In this document: positions 7,748 through 16,130 of the stretch, one piece after another
Layout: each line of letters opens with the position of its first letter
How positions within the stretch are numbered: position 1 is the first letter of the stretch
Assembly (NCBI RefSeq): GCF_048820915.1
Contig: NZ_JBMERR010000008.1
Location: 1-64,000 of the forward strand
Origin: Cribrihabitans_A pelagius
GTDB lineage: Bacteria; Pseudomonadota; Alphaproteobacteria; Rhodobacterales; Rhodobacteraceae
Length of the DNA: 64,000 nucleotides
Direction of reading: 5' to 3'
The notes under the pieces: model-generated
The model's database searches: none
Seen by the model: only the letters and a program-made list of their open reading frames with translations
What the model was told of the DNA's origin: nothing
Position numbers and translations under genes: made by a program

Positions 7748-8790
7748 TGGCGCCGCGCGAGGACTTTGCTATTGGCGGCGTGCGGATCGCGCCCGGCGGG
7801 CGGCAGACCGTGGACTTGCCGATCAGCGTGCTTTCGGATCACACGCCGGTCACCATGTCGGTGCATGTGCGCCACGGCCGCCGGTCCGGCCCGGTGGTGT
7901 TCCTGAGTGCGGGCATCCACGGCGACGAGGTGATCGGTGTGGAGATCATAAGGCGGGTGCTGAGCACGCCGGGGCTGGCCTCGCTCAAGGGCACGCTGCT
8001 GGCTGTGCCGATCGTCAACACTTTTGGCTTTCTCAACCATTCCCGCTACTTGCCGGACCGGCGTGACCTGAACCGGGTGTTCCCGGGCAGCGCCGGCGGG
8101 TCGCTGGCTTCGCGGCTGGCCAATCAGTTCCTGACCCGGATCGTCGCCCGCTCCGACCTCGGCATCGACCTGCATTCGGCGGCGATCCACCGCACCAATT
8201 ATCCGCAAGTGCGGATCTCTCCCGGCGATGCGCGGATGGAGGAGCTGGCCAAAGTCTTCGGCGCGCCTATCGTGATGCGCTCGGCGCTGCGTGAGGGCTC
8301 GCTGCGGCAGGCGGCCAAGGACATGGGCAAGGACGTGCTGCTGTTTGAGGCGGGCGAGGGGCTGCGCTTTGACGAGCTGTCCGTCAGGGCAGGGGTTGCG
8401 GGCATTCTGCGGGTGCTGCGGCATCTCGGCATGCTGCCGGCCAAGGGTATCTCCAAGCCCAAGGCGGCGCCGCAGTTCTGCCCCTCCAGCAAATGGCTGC
8501 GCGCGCCGATGGGCGGGTTGTTGCGCATCTACAAGGCGGACGGTGAACTGGTGCGGCGCGGTGAGGTCCTCGCCACGGTGTCGGACCCGTTCGGGGAACA
8601 GGAACAGCATATCGAGGCGCCTTTCGGCGGCATCATTGTCGGCCGTTCAGTGATGCCCGTGGTGAACGAAGGCGATGCGGTCTTCCACCTTGGCCGCGTT
8701 GGGTCGGTCGCCCATGCGGAGGATGCGGTGGAGGACCTGAACGCGCAGCTGACGGATGATCCGATGTTCTACGAGGATGAGATCATCTAG
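7747..8790 (+). CDS. Succinylglutamate desuccinylase/aspartoacylase-family metalloenzyme
   Basis: Zinc-dependent amidohydrolase or carboxypeptidase of the AstE/AspA (M14-like) family, 347 residues. Zinc-site motifs are visible: FLSAGIHGDEVIG (His and Glu ligands, about residues 57-69) and DLHSAAIH (His, about 139-146). A C-terminal domain includes APMGGLLRIYKADGELVRRGEVLATV, a lipoyl-like beta fold seen in AspA relatives. It is coupled to rimK by TGATG. AstE/AspA-family proteins often accompany RimK in Proteobacteria, so it may trim or hydrolyse glutamylated products; this is inference. Confidence 0.87.
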   Translation: MAPREDFAIGGVRIAPGGRQTVDLPISVLSDHTPVTMSVHVRHGRRSGPVVFLSAGIHGDEVIGVEIIRRVLSTPGLASLKGTLLAVPIVNTFGFLNHSRYLPDRRDLNRVFPGSAGGSLASRLANQFLTRIVARSDLGIDLHSAAIHRTNYPQVRISPGDARMEELAKVFGAPIVMRSALREGSLRQAAKDMGKDVLLFEAGEGLRFDELSVRAGVAGILRVLRHLGMLPAKGISKPKAAPQFCPSSKWLRAPMGGLLRIYKADGELVRRGEVLATVSDPFGEQEQHIEAPFGGIIVGRSVMPVVNEGDAVFHLGRVGSVAHAEDAVEDLNAQLTDDPMFYEDEII

Positions 8791-9312
8791 CCTTCGACCC
8801 TTGCTCCCCTTGGCAGCGGCATCCCTGGTTCCCTCTGCCTGTCCTCCTCTGTAAGCACTTCGGACATGTATTGCCGGCATGCGGATTTTGCGGCCTGTAG
8901 GTCCCGCCTCCCGCGCGCCGCCGCGCAGCCCTGCGTGTGAAACAGGCAGTGTCGGTGCAGCCTCCCGCCGCCGGTCGCCCGCGGTTCCGGCCGCAGAGGC
9001 CAACGGTGCCGAAGGTCTGGGAGGGGTTCGCGGTGTCCTCACCGTGTCCGATCTGGGCCGCCACCGCCGCAACTGTAGCAATAATACAACAATTGGGCGG
9101 GGCTTTCGGCGCCGCCGTTTCGGCAGAGGCGCCATGGCGGCCAGCTGAGCCGGGAAGTTCCTGAAAAGGCTAGCCTCAGTTTCAGGTGAGAAATTCTCGC
9201 TTTATCTATGAATAATTTAATTTGTACGCATTCATCCCGTTCTCCTATCCATTTTTCTGGCAGCATGCTCCCTCCGGGAAAGAGGGACCCTCTGGTGGGA
9301 AAGGACTTCCCC
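8791..9312 (+). promoter_or_regulatory. Non-coding gap with promoter for the DUF481 gene
   Basis: No supported gene is present. The first 350 bases are GC-rich without clear structure. From about 9185 to 9260 the sequence turns AT-rich (TATCTATGAATAATTTAATT) and probably holds the promoter of the outer-membrane protein gene. An in-frame ATG at 9208 lies in this AT-rich stretch and is not favoured as a start. Confidence 0.4.
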
Positions 9313-10137
9313 GTGCACAAACTCAACATTTTGGCCGCTTCGTTTGCAGCGCTTATGTTGGCCCACCCCGTTTTTGCGCAGGGCACGATTCTCGGGATCG
9401 AGGATCTCGATGAACGTATCGAAGACATTCAGGAAGATGTCGCGGAAGAACTGGAAGAGGGCGAGGACCGGGAGCGGTACGGCACCAACCAGTACGCGCA
9501 AGGGTGGACCGGCGGTCTCTCGTTCGGCTTCTCCGGCACCACTGGCAACACCGACACGGCTGACTTGGATCTCGCAGGGCGGCTGCGCTACGGCAACGGG
9601 CTCTGGAACCATACCTTTGGTTTCGCAGGAGAGTTCTCCGAAGACAACGACGTGCGCAACAAGGAAGAGGTCTACGCCACCTATGACGTCAACCGCTACA
9701 TCACAGAGCATTTCTACCTGTTCGGACTGGGCTCGGTGCGCTACGACGACTTCGACTCCAACCGTCTGGACGCCTTCGTGGGTGTTGGACCCGGCTACCG
9801 CATAATTAACCGGCAGAACCAGACCTGGCGGGTGCAGGCAGGCCCCGGCGTGCGCTACATCGAGGACCAGCTGCGCGTGGACAATACCGAAGCCGCAGGT
9901 ATCGCCGGTTCACGCTACTACTTCGCTTTCAGCGAAGGCGTGAACCTGACAATGGACACCGATGTGCCGTTCTCTGACGAGGACACAGTGGTCACCAATG
10001 ACCTCGGCGTGAACTTCAAGGTGACCGGCCGGTGGGCGACCCGCGTTTCCTGCCGCACGGACTGGGACAGCGATCCGCTGCCGGGTCTGAAAAGCACCGA
10101 TAACAAGTTGGGTGTGTCCCTGATCTACGGGTTCTGA
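9313..10137 (+). CDS. DUF481 (YdiY-like) outer-membrane beta-barrel protein
   Basis: Predicted outer-membrane protein of the salt-induced YdiY/DUF481 family. The chosen GTG start gives VHKLNILAASFAALMLAHPVFA, a Sec signal peptide, and has AAAGGA 7-8 bases upstream; the ATG 105 bases earlier would put a polar leader before the signal. The mature part begins with an acidic helical segment (LDERIEDIQEDVAEELEEGED). It is followed by alternating beta strands (WTGGLSFGFSGTTGNTDTADL, GVGPGYRI, GPGVRYI) and ends LGVSLIYGF with a terminal aromatic, as outer-membrane barrels require. It is a single-gene unit closed by a terminator. Role unknown. Confidence 0.85.
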   Translation: MHKLNILAASFAALMLAHPVFAQGTILGIEDLDERIEDIQEDVAEELEEGEDRERYGTNQYAQGWTGGLSFGFSGTTGNTDTADLDLAGRLRYGNGLWNHTFGFAGEFSEDNDVRNKEEVYATYDVNRYITEHFYLFGLGSVRYDDFDSNRLDAFVGVGPGYRIINRQNQTWRVQAGPGVRYIEDQLRVDNTEAAGIAGSRYYFAFSEGVNLTMDTDVPFSDEDTVVTNDLGVNFKVTGRWATRVSCRTDWDSDPLPGLKSTDNKLGVSLIYGF

Positions 10138-10161
10138 TCCTGCAAATTCCTCGGAAAAATT

Positions 10162-10187
10162 GGGGCGGAGCGATCCGCCCCCTTTTT
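10162..10187 (+). terminator. Rho-independent terminator of the DUF481 gene
   Basis: Perfect 8-bp stem GGGGCGGA / TCCGCCCC with GCGA loop, followed by CTTTTTG, 24 bases after the stop codon. Confidence 0.9.
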
Positions 10188-10221
10188 GTGCCGGCGGGCG
10201 GCGCGGACCGGTGCAGGGGTC

Positions 10222-10815
10222 TCAATGCCGCAAGGCTTGGGTCTCCCGGGCCATGTCCTCGGCCAGGTCGCGCAGGACACCGGGGTCCGCGCCCCCACGC
10301 AGCTCCAGCCGCAGCGCGGTGAGATTGGCCTGGTAGCGGCGCGCAAGGCGGGCGGGATCGGCCGCCGCGGGCAGCTCGCCCTGGTCTTGGGCGGCGGTGA
10401 AGGCGGCGGTGATCTCGTCCAGCATCGCGTCGAGGCAGGCCTGCGCGCGGGCCGCGATGGCGGGCACCGTGCCGCGGGTATCAAGCGCGGTGCAGACCAG
10501 CATGCAGGCCTGGCGCAAGCGGTCCTCCGCGGGCAGTTCCGCAAAGCCCCGCAGGTTGTCCGCCAGCCCTTGCAGCGGCGAAGGTGCGGCAGCGATGCGG
10601 GCGCGGAACTGGCTGCGGGCGGTCTCGAAATAGCGCTCAAGCGCCAGCAGGCAGATGTTTTCCTTGCTCTGGAAGGCGGCGTAGATGCTGCCCGGTTTCA
10701 GGCGCAGTGCCGCTTCGAGGTCCTTCAGCGAGGTCGCGTGAAACCCCTTGCGCCAGAACAGCAGCATGGCGGCCTCCAGCGCCGTATCGCGGTCATAGGG
10801 GGCGGCGCGGGGCAT
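10222..10815 (-). CDS. TetR-family transcriptional regulator
   Basis: The 197-residue regulator has a TetR helix-turn-helix at about residues 10-55 (ALEAAMLLFWRKGFHATSLKDLEAALRLKPGSIYAAFQSKENI) and a variable helical ligand domain (TetR_C, related to the AcrR/RutR-like group). The start MPRAAPYD is preceded by CCAAGGAGACGCC; a 17-residue extension is less likely. It lies 68 bases downstream of the AhpD-like gene on the same strand, so the pair is probably one unit with autoregulation through the palindrome upstream of that gene. Ligand unknown. Confidence 0.87.
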   Translation of the reverse strand: MPRAAPYDRDTALEAAMLLFWRKGFHATSLKDLEAALRLKPGSIYAAFQSKENICLLALERYFETARSQFRARIAAAPSPLQGLADNLRGFAELPAEDRLRQACMLVCTALDTRGTVPAIAARAQACLDAMLDEITAAFTAAQDQGELPAAADPARLARRYQANLTALRLELRGGADPGVLRDLAEDMARETQALRH

Positions 10816-10883
10816 CGGGCGTCTCCTTGGTTCGCGGCGTGCGGCCCCGTGCGGGGCAGCAGCCATTGTCTCAGCGTCTGCTG

Positions 10884-11447
10884 TCAGGCCGCCTTGTCTT
10901 CCTTCGACCAGGCGAACTTCTCGAATACCTTGTCGACCGGGGTGTCGGCCAGGTGGTTAGTATAATTCGACATGATCTTCTGGCTGTAACCCAGGATCAC
11001 TTCAAGGATGTTGCGCTTGCTGAAGCCTGCGTCCAGGAAGGCCTGCACGTCGTCTTCGGAGAGGTTGCCGCGGTTGCGGATCACCTTCAGGGTGAAGCCG
11101 CGCAGCGCTTCCAGCTTGGGATCGGCGAGCGGCTTGCCCTCGCGCAGCGCGTCGATGATCGCGTCATCCACGCCCATGCTCTTGGCGATGCCGGTATGGG
11201 CAGGCACGCAGTAGTGGCATTCGTTTTCGACGTTGATGGTCTGCCAGACCACGGTCAGCTCGTCCTTGTCGAGGCTGGAGTTCTGAAACAGCTCGTGCAC
11301 GCGCTGGTAAGCTTCCAGCAGCTCCGGCGACTCCGCCATCACGGCATGCAGTCCGGGCACAAAGCCGACGGCGGCCTTGCTCTTGGCCAGCAGCGGCTTG
11401 GCATCGTCGGGTGCGGTGTCTTCGGTGTGCAGGGTGAAGTCCGTCAT
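10884..11447 (-). CDS. Carboxymuconolactone decarboxylase/AhpD-like peroxidase family protein
   Basis: The 187-residue protein belongs to the CMD/AhpD superfamily. Its active-site motif ECHYCVPAHTGIAK (about residues 80-93) has the paired cysteines and downstream His typical of alkylhydroperoxidase-like members. The expected helical core surrounds it. The start MTDFTLHTED has GAAGGAGAGAGAC before it; a 32-residue upstream extension lacks support. It precedes the TetR gene. A role in peroxide or electrophile removal is inferred from the family; the physiological substrate cannot be told. Confidence 0.85.
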   Translation of the reverse strand: MTDFTLHTEDTAPDDAKPLLAKSKAAVGFVPGLHAVMAESPELLEAYQRVHELFQNSSLDKDELTVVWQTINVENECHYCVPAHTGIAKSMGVDDAIIDALREGKPLADPKLEALRGFTLKVIRNRGNLSEDDVQAFLDAGFSKRNILEVILGYSQKIMSNYTNHLADTPVDKVFEKFAWSKEDKAA

Positions 11448-11586
11448 GTCTCTCTCCTTCGGTGCAAGGTTGCACCCGGCCAGGCAGGAGCCTTGGGCCG
11501 GGTGGTGGAATTCTCGCGTGCAGGCCGGGCGGGTTGGCTGCACTCACCGGGAGATAGGCAGACACCGGCGCCGCACAAGGGATGAA

Positions 11587-11604
11587 TTTGAGCGATCACT
11601 CAAA
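11587..11604. promoter_or_regulatory. Palindromic operator, probable TetR site for the AhpD-like/TetR unit
   Basis: TTTGAGCGATCACTCAAA has perfect 6-bp arms around a 6-base centre. It lies 140 bases upstream of the AhpD-like start, inside the gap after the Rieske gene. Size and symmetry suit a TetR dimer. Confidence 0.55.
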
Positions 11605-11671
11605 CGTGAGGCGGCGGCGCGGGAGCGACCCGGCGCAGTGGAAAGGCGCGCGCCGGGCCGCAGGGGAGGGG

Positions 11672-12871
11672 TCAGATCATCTGGAAGTAATTGCGGTAGA
11701 AACCGGCGATGCCCCATTCCATGCTGGCCAGAGGCCCGGGCACAAAGCGGTGCGAATTTACCCCTTCCTGGTTGTGGCGGATAATCTTTTCGTCGTCTTT
11801 CGAGGTGACATGCCACAGCCAGGTGAGCGCTTCCTTGTCATAGTCGCGGCCTTCTTCGGCGTCGCCGCGCACATACCAGGCGATCTGAATGTCGGTCTCC
11901 TGCAGGGAGCGGGGCACGAAGCGGTAGCCGACCAGGTGGTCGGCGTAGATCAGGAAATAGTTCAGCAGACCCACGGTGAGGTCGGTGGCACCGCCGTCAT
12001 GGCCCGAGAGCCTGCCCAGGGGCGGGGCCAGCGGGGCGCCGTCGCGGCTGCCGGTATTGTAGCCGGGGAACAGCGGGTAGCGGCGCCAGTAGACATCGGC
12101 GCCGGGGGCAGGGGCTTCCGCGCCGGTCAGGTCCACTTCACCTGAGGGCAGGCCGATGTTTTCGGAGCGCGTCTGCAGCGCGGCGGCGTATTTCTCCACA
12201 TCGGCCGGGTCCTTCAGCGAATGGCTGCGCGAATACTCCTGATGCGAGGGCGCGCAGTGGTAGCACTCCAGGTAGTTCTCCACCGCCAGCTTCCAGTTCG
12301 CAGGCACCGGGTAGGTGGCTTCATGCGCGAGCCTGAGGTTCTCTAGCTGCATCGGCGCGGCCAGCGGCGCGATACGGGCAAGACCTGCGTCCAGATCGGG
12401 GGCGGTTTCATCGGCGCAAATGAAGATCAGCCCTTCGAAAATCTTCACCTGAGCCGGGAACAGCCCGTATTCGCCCGGGTCGAATTCCGGCCCCATGGCC
12501 CGGCCGCCGCGCAGCTGCCCGTCCAGCCCGAAGGTCCAGGCGTGGTAGGGGCAGGAGAACACCCGCGCCGTGCCCTGCTTTTCCAAGCACACGCGGGAGC
12601 CGCGGTGGCGGCAGACGTTCATATGCGCCCGCACCTCGCCTGCGCGGTCGCGCACCACGATGATGGATTCCGGCCCGTAGTCGAACAAGAAATAATCGCC
12701 CGGCTCCGGGATCTGGCTGACATGGCCGGCCCAGATCCAGTTTCGGTTCCAGAACGCTTTGATATCGTTGTCATAAACCGCCTGCGAGCTGTAGAAATGC
12801 CGCTCCAGGGCAAAGCCCTCGCGGTGGCTTTCGATCAGCTCGCGCATCACTTGCAGGTCATCTTTGGGCAT
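11672..12871 (-). CDS. Rieske [2Fe-2S] oxygenase alpha subunit (quaternary-amine N-demethylase type)
   Basis: The 399-residue mononuclear iron oxygenase has a Rieske domain with CRHRG (C87, H89) and CPYHAW (C107, H110). The catalytic domain has ENYLECYHCAPSH, giving iron ligands H205 and H210 and Glu202 where many ring hydroxylases have Asp. This Glu and the overall layout fit the Stc2/GbcA/CntA group acting on stachydrine, glycine betaine or carnitine. The ATG start has GAGGTG just before it; an upstream GTG overlapping the previous stop is an alternative. It is last in the six-gene operon. No reductase partner is encoded nearby, so electrons must come from elsewhere. Confidence 0.9.
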   Translation of the reverse strand: MPKDDLQVMRELIESHREGFALERHFYSSQAVYDNDIKAFWNRNWIWAGHVSQIPEPGDYFLFDYGPESIIVVRDRAGEVRAHMNVCRHRGSRVCLEKQGTARVFSCPYHAWTFGLDGQLRGGRAMGPEFDPGEYGLFPAQVKIFEGLIFICADETAPDLDAGLARIAPLAAPMQLENLRLAHEATYPVPANWKLAVENYLECYHCAPSHQEYSRSHSLKDPADVEKYAAALQTRSENIGLPSGEVDLTGAEAPAPGADVYWRRYPLFPGYNTGSRDGAPLAPPLGRLSGHDGGATDLTVGLLNYFLIYADHLVGYRFVPRSLQETDIQIAWYVRGDAEEGRDYDKEALTWLWHVTSKDDEKIIRHNQEGVNSHRFVPGPLASMEWGIAGFYRNYFQMI

Positions 12872-12879
12872 CTCGCACC

Positions 12880-14946
12880 TCACGTGTCAGTCAGAGAGAT
12901 CATTTCGCGGCGGAACCATTCGGCCTCTGCCGCCGCGGGGTCGCGTTGGAAGTTGCGGGCGGCCATGTGACCCGCATAGACGGCATCGGCTATCAGCCCC
13001 GGTGCGGCGGCGTCGCCGATCAGCTCGAGCGTGGTGAAGCGGCGGGGGTATTCGGCCCGCAAGGCGTCGAACAGCGCGGTGTCGCGGCCGCGCGCGGTTA
13101 CCGTCAGAAGGCTGGCGCAGCCCATCTGCCGCGTCCGTCCGGTATAGGCGCAGGCCAGAGTGACGCCGGAGGCATCGGCCGAGTGCAGCAGATGCAGGGG
13201 GATGATCTCGACCCCCGCCTCGATCAGGCCGCGCTGCACCCTTGACTGCTCCAGCGTGTAATCGGTGAAGGCCGAGACCACGGCGCCCGGCGTTGCCAGC
13301 ATTACCTGGTGCCCCGCAGCGGAAAGATGATCGGCCAGCACGCCGCCCATGTAACCCTGATCGTCGTCATAGATTAGCACCGGGCCATCCTTGGGCGGCA
13401 GGGTGCCCGCCATGATGTCATCCGGGCTCAGCACCGGCAGGCCGTCGAGCGGCAAGGGAGCCTTGGAGGAGCGGCCGCGGCCGTCGCGCCGCCAGTGGCT
13501 GCCGGTGCCAATGAAGACATTCGAAACCGCCAGATCCGCGACCTCGGCGGCCGTCAGGGGGCTTGCCGTGAACATCTGCACATTGGCGCGCTGCTGCAGG
13601 TCCCACAGCCGGTTGTCCGCGACGCGCTGCCAGGCGGCCAGGCCCTTGAGGCGGCTCTCCTTTCGCACCCGGCCGCCGAATTCGTCTGCCGCCTCGGCCA
13701 GGGTCACCTCGTAGCCGCGCTTCGCCAGCTGCATCGCGCATTCCAGCCCCGCCGGGCCGGACCCCACCACCAGCGCCTGCGCGTCCTGCCGCTTGGGGGC
13801 GATCACCTCGGGGTGCCAGCCGCGGCGCCATTCCTCGCCCATTGTGGGGTTCTGGGTGCAGCGGATCGGCACCCCGAGCGTATCGGCGGAAACGCAGATG
13901 TTGCAGCCGATGCACTCGCGGATTTCCTCGATCCGGCCGTCCTCGATCTTCTTCGGCAGAAACGGATCGGCAATCGAAGGCCGCGCCGCGCCGATCAGGT
14001 CCAGCACGCCCTTGCCGACCAGCGAGGCCATGAGGTCGGGCGAAGTGAAGCGGCCCACGCCCACCACCGGCTTGCTGGTCACCTGCTTCACGAACTCCAT
14101 GTAAGGCACCTGGAAGCCATCCTGCGGCTGGAAGCGGGTGGTTTGGCTGTCGTTGCTCCAGTCGGAGACATTCACGTCCCACAGGTCCGGCAGCTCCGCC
14201 AGCAGTTCCACCACCGCGCGGCCTTCCTCCGCCGCCTGCATGCCGTCTGCGCCCATCATCTGGTCGACGGCAAAGCGGAAGGCGACGGCGCAGCGGCCGT
14301 CCAGCTCCTCGCGGGTTTCCTCCAGCAGCTCGCGGGTCAGCCGCAGCCGGTTCTCCAGCGAGCCGCCGTATTCATCGTTGCGGGAATTGTACTGCGGCAG
14401 CAGGAAGTGCTGCGGCAGGGTCATCTGGTGGCCCGCGTAGACGTAGACGATGTCGAACCCCGCTTCGCGCGCGCGGCGGGCGGCGGCGCGGTGCCAGCGG
14501 CGCAGGTTGCGGATGTCCTCCTTGTCCATGGCGCGGGCCTGTTTCGGGTAGACCTGGTCGATCGGCATGTCCGACGGCGCCAGCGCCGGGGCGCGGGTCA
14601 GGTGGTTCATCGCGTGATGGCCGTTGTGCGCCAGCTGGATCGCCGCCAGCGCGCCGTGCCGGTGCACCTGTTCCGTCATCAGCCGCAGCGCCGGGATGTC
14701 GCGCGCGTCCCAAAGCCGGTTTTCCGCATAAGGCCCAAGGTCCGAGGTCGGGTGGATCTCCGTCTCCTGGGTGGAGACCACGGCCCAGCCGCCTTCGGCC
14801 TTCATCGCCCGCATCGCCGCCTCGGCCTGCGGGCGCACATGGCCGAGACCGTTGCAATGCGGCACCTGGTAAAAGCGGTTCCGCGCGGTGACGGGACCGA
14901 TTTGCACCGGCTCGAAGAGAAGCGAATAGCCGTGAGCGCCTGACAT
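12880..14946 (-). CDS. TMADH/StcD-like FMN, [4Fe-4S] N-demethylating dehydrogenase
   Basis: The 688-residue iron-sulfur flavoprotein follows the trimethylamine dehydrogenase plan. An Old-Yellow-Enzyme FMN barrel (residues 1-340) begins RFYQVPHCNG, where Cys31 matches the cysteine that binds FMN covalently in TMADH. A cluster motif CIGCNIC..IRCTQN follows at about 345-365, then an ADP/NAD-binding-like domain (VVGSGPAGLECAMQLA). Relatives include N-methylproline demethylases such as StcD. Beside a Rieske oxygenase it would logically take the second methyl group after the oxygenase takes the first. Its stop overlaps the start region of the Rieske gene. Confidence 0.88.
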   Translation of the reverse strand: MSGAHGYSLLFEPVQIGPVTARNRFYQVPHCNGLGHVRPQAEAAMRAMKAEGGWAVVSTQETEIHPTSDLGPYAENRLWDARDIPALRLMTEQVHRHGALAAIQLAHNGHHAMNHLTRAPALAPSDMPIDQVYPKQARAMDKEDIRNLRRWHRAAARRAREAGFDIVYVYAGHQMTLPQHFLLPQYNSRNDEYGGSLENRLRLTRELLEETREELDGRCAVAFRFAVDQMMGADGMQAAEEGRAVVELLAELPDLWDVNVSDWSNDSQTTRFQPQDGFQVPYMEFVKQVTSKPVVGVGRFTSPDLMASLVGKGVLDLIGAARPSIADPFLPKKIEDGRIEEIRECIGCNICVSADTLGVPIRCTQNPTMGEEWRRGWHPEVIAPKRQDAQALVVGSGPAGLECAMQLAKRGYEVTLAEAADEFGGRVRKESRLKGLAAWQRVADNRLWDLQQRANVQMFTASPLTAAEVADLAVSNVFIGTGSHWRRDGRGRSSKAPLPLDGLPVLSPDDIMAGTLPPKDGPVLIYDDDQGYMGGVLADHLSAAGHQVMLATPGAVVSAFTDYTLEQSRVQRGLIEAGVEIIPLHLLHSADASGVTLACAYTGRTRQMGCASLLTVTARGRDTALFDALRAEYPRRFTTLELIGDAAAPGLIADAVYAGHMAARNFQRDPAAAEAEWFRREMISLTDT

Positions 14947-15024
14947 GTCCGCGCATCCTTTGCGTGAGTTGGGGGGCTGGGGAGGGCAGGGCGCGGCGGG
15001 AAGGAGCCCCCGCCGCAGCCCGGG

Positions 15025-16083
15025 TCAGAAACCGGCCTTGATGCGTTCGAATTCCTTCAGCATCCGCCCCTCAAGCTCGGGGTTCACGGCGTCGAAGAAC
15101 AGGCTGCCCTCGAAGAAGCTGTCGACGTCGGCAAAGCCGTAGGTTTCGATCAGCGCCTGATCGGCGGCCTCGAAGGCCTCGGCGTTGGAGTGGCCGTAGC
15201 CCCAGTTTTCGAGGATGTATTTGCCGCTGGCCTCGGCCGTTAGCGCGTTCAGCATGTCATAAACCTGTTCGTCGCTCTGCGTCGCGGATTTCAGATGCAC
15301 ATAGCCGCAGACCCAGGTGGCGATGCCTCTGTCCACGTCGCGCATCATCTTTGCTGGCGTCTCGTTCCAGATCAGGTTCAGCTCGGACTGGTTCCAGCCC
15401 CAGCCCATGAGCACCTCGCCCGACGCAAGCGCCTGGTCCAGCTGGCCGGCATCGGACCAGTAAAAGCGCACGTTGGGGTGCACCTGGCGCAGGAAGTCCG
15501 AGGCCTTCTGGAATTCCGCGCCGGACATGTCCGTGTAGCTGGAGGCGCCGGTGGCCAGCGCTGCCATCGCATAGGCTGAAGAGGCCGCATCCGGAATGGC
15601 AATCTTGCCCTGATACTGCGGATCCGCCAGCATCTGCAGCGAGATATCCCCGCCCGCGATCTCGTCGGTGCGGTAGATCAGCCCGGTGTTGCCCCACTCG
15701 AACGGCACCATGTAGGTCTCGCCATCGATGGTGATGCCGTCGACCTGCCGGATCTGCGGCAAGAGCTTGTCCCAGTGGTCCAGCCGCGCGGTGTCGATCG
15801 GTTTCAGCAGATCCGCCGCTACCCATTTACGCACCGCATCCGAGCAGGGGTGGGCGAGGTCGGCCTCGAATCCCGATTGCAGCTTGGTGAACGCCTCGTC
15901 CTGGCTGCCGAAATAGGTGTAGCTGGGCGCACCGCCGTATTTTTCCGCATAGGCGCCGAAGAAGCCCTGATCCTCGTAGCCCGACCAGTCGAAGACCGAC
16001 AGGCTGGCGGCATCGGCGCGCAGCTCGCCTGTGCCGGCAGCAAGCGCGGCGGCGGCTGCGAGGCTCGCGGCAAAATGTTTCAT
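15025..16083 (-). CDS. ABC transporter periplasmic binding protein, PotD type
   Basis: The 352-residue solute receptor starts with a signal peptide (MKHFAASLAAAAALAAGTGELRA) after CAGGGAGGAACACAC. It resembles spermidine/putrescine-type receptors: LSVFDWSGYEDQGFFGAY near the start, VPFEWGNTGLIYRTDEI and GMGWNQSELNLIWNETP-like blocks further on. Such receptors also bind quaternary amines and other cationic osmolytes. It is encoded between the ATPase gene and the two catabolic genes, so it probably delivers the compound they demethylate. Substrate not determinable from sequence. Confidence 0.88.
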   Translation of the reverse strand: MKHFAASLAAAAALAAGTGELRADAASLSVFDWSGYEDQGFFGAYAEKYGGAPSYTYFGSQDEAFTKLQSGFEADLAHPCSDAVRKWVAADLLKPIDTARLDHWDKLLPQIRQVDGITIDGETYMVPFEWGNTGLIYRTDEIAGGDISLQMLADPQYQGKIAIPDAASSAYAMAALATGASSYTDMSGAEFQKASDFLRQVHPNVRFYWSDAGQLDQALASGEVLMGWGWNQSELNLIWNETPAKMMRDVDRGIATWVCGYVHLKSATQSDEQVYDMLNALTAEASGKYILENWGYGHSNAEAFEAADQALIETYGFADVDSFFEGSLFFDAVNPELEGRMLKEFERIKAGF

Positions 16084-16130
16084 GTGTGTTCCTCCCTGTT
16101 ATCCTTGGCACCGGCCCTGCCGGAGTCCGC

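Noticed and set aside
13495..14943. Long plus-strand open frame opposite the TMADH-like gene
   Set aside because: It is the antisense shadow of a gene with complete FMN and 4Fe-4S motifs; composition is His/Arg-rich with no family motif.
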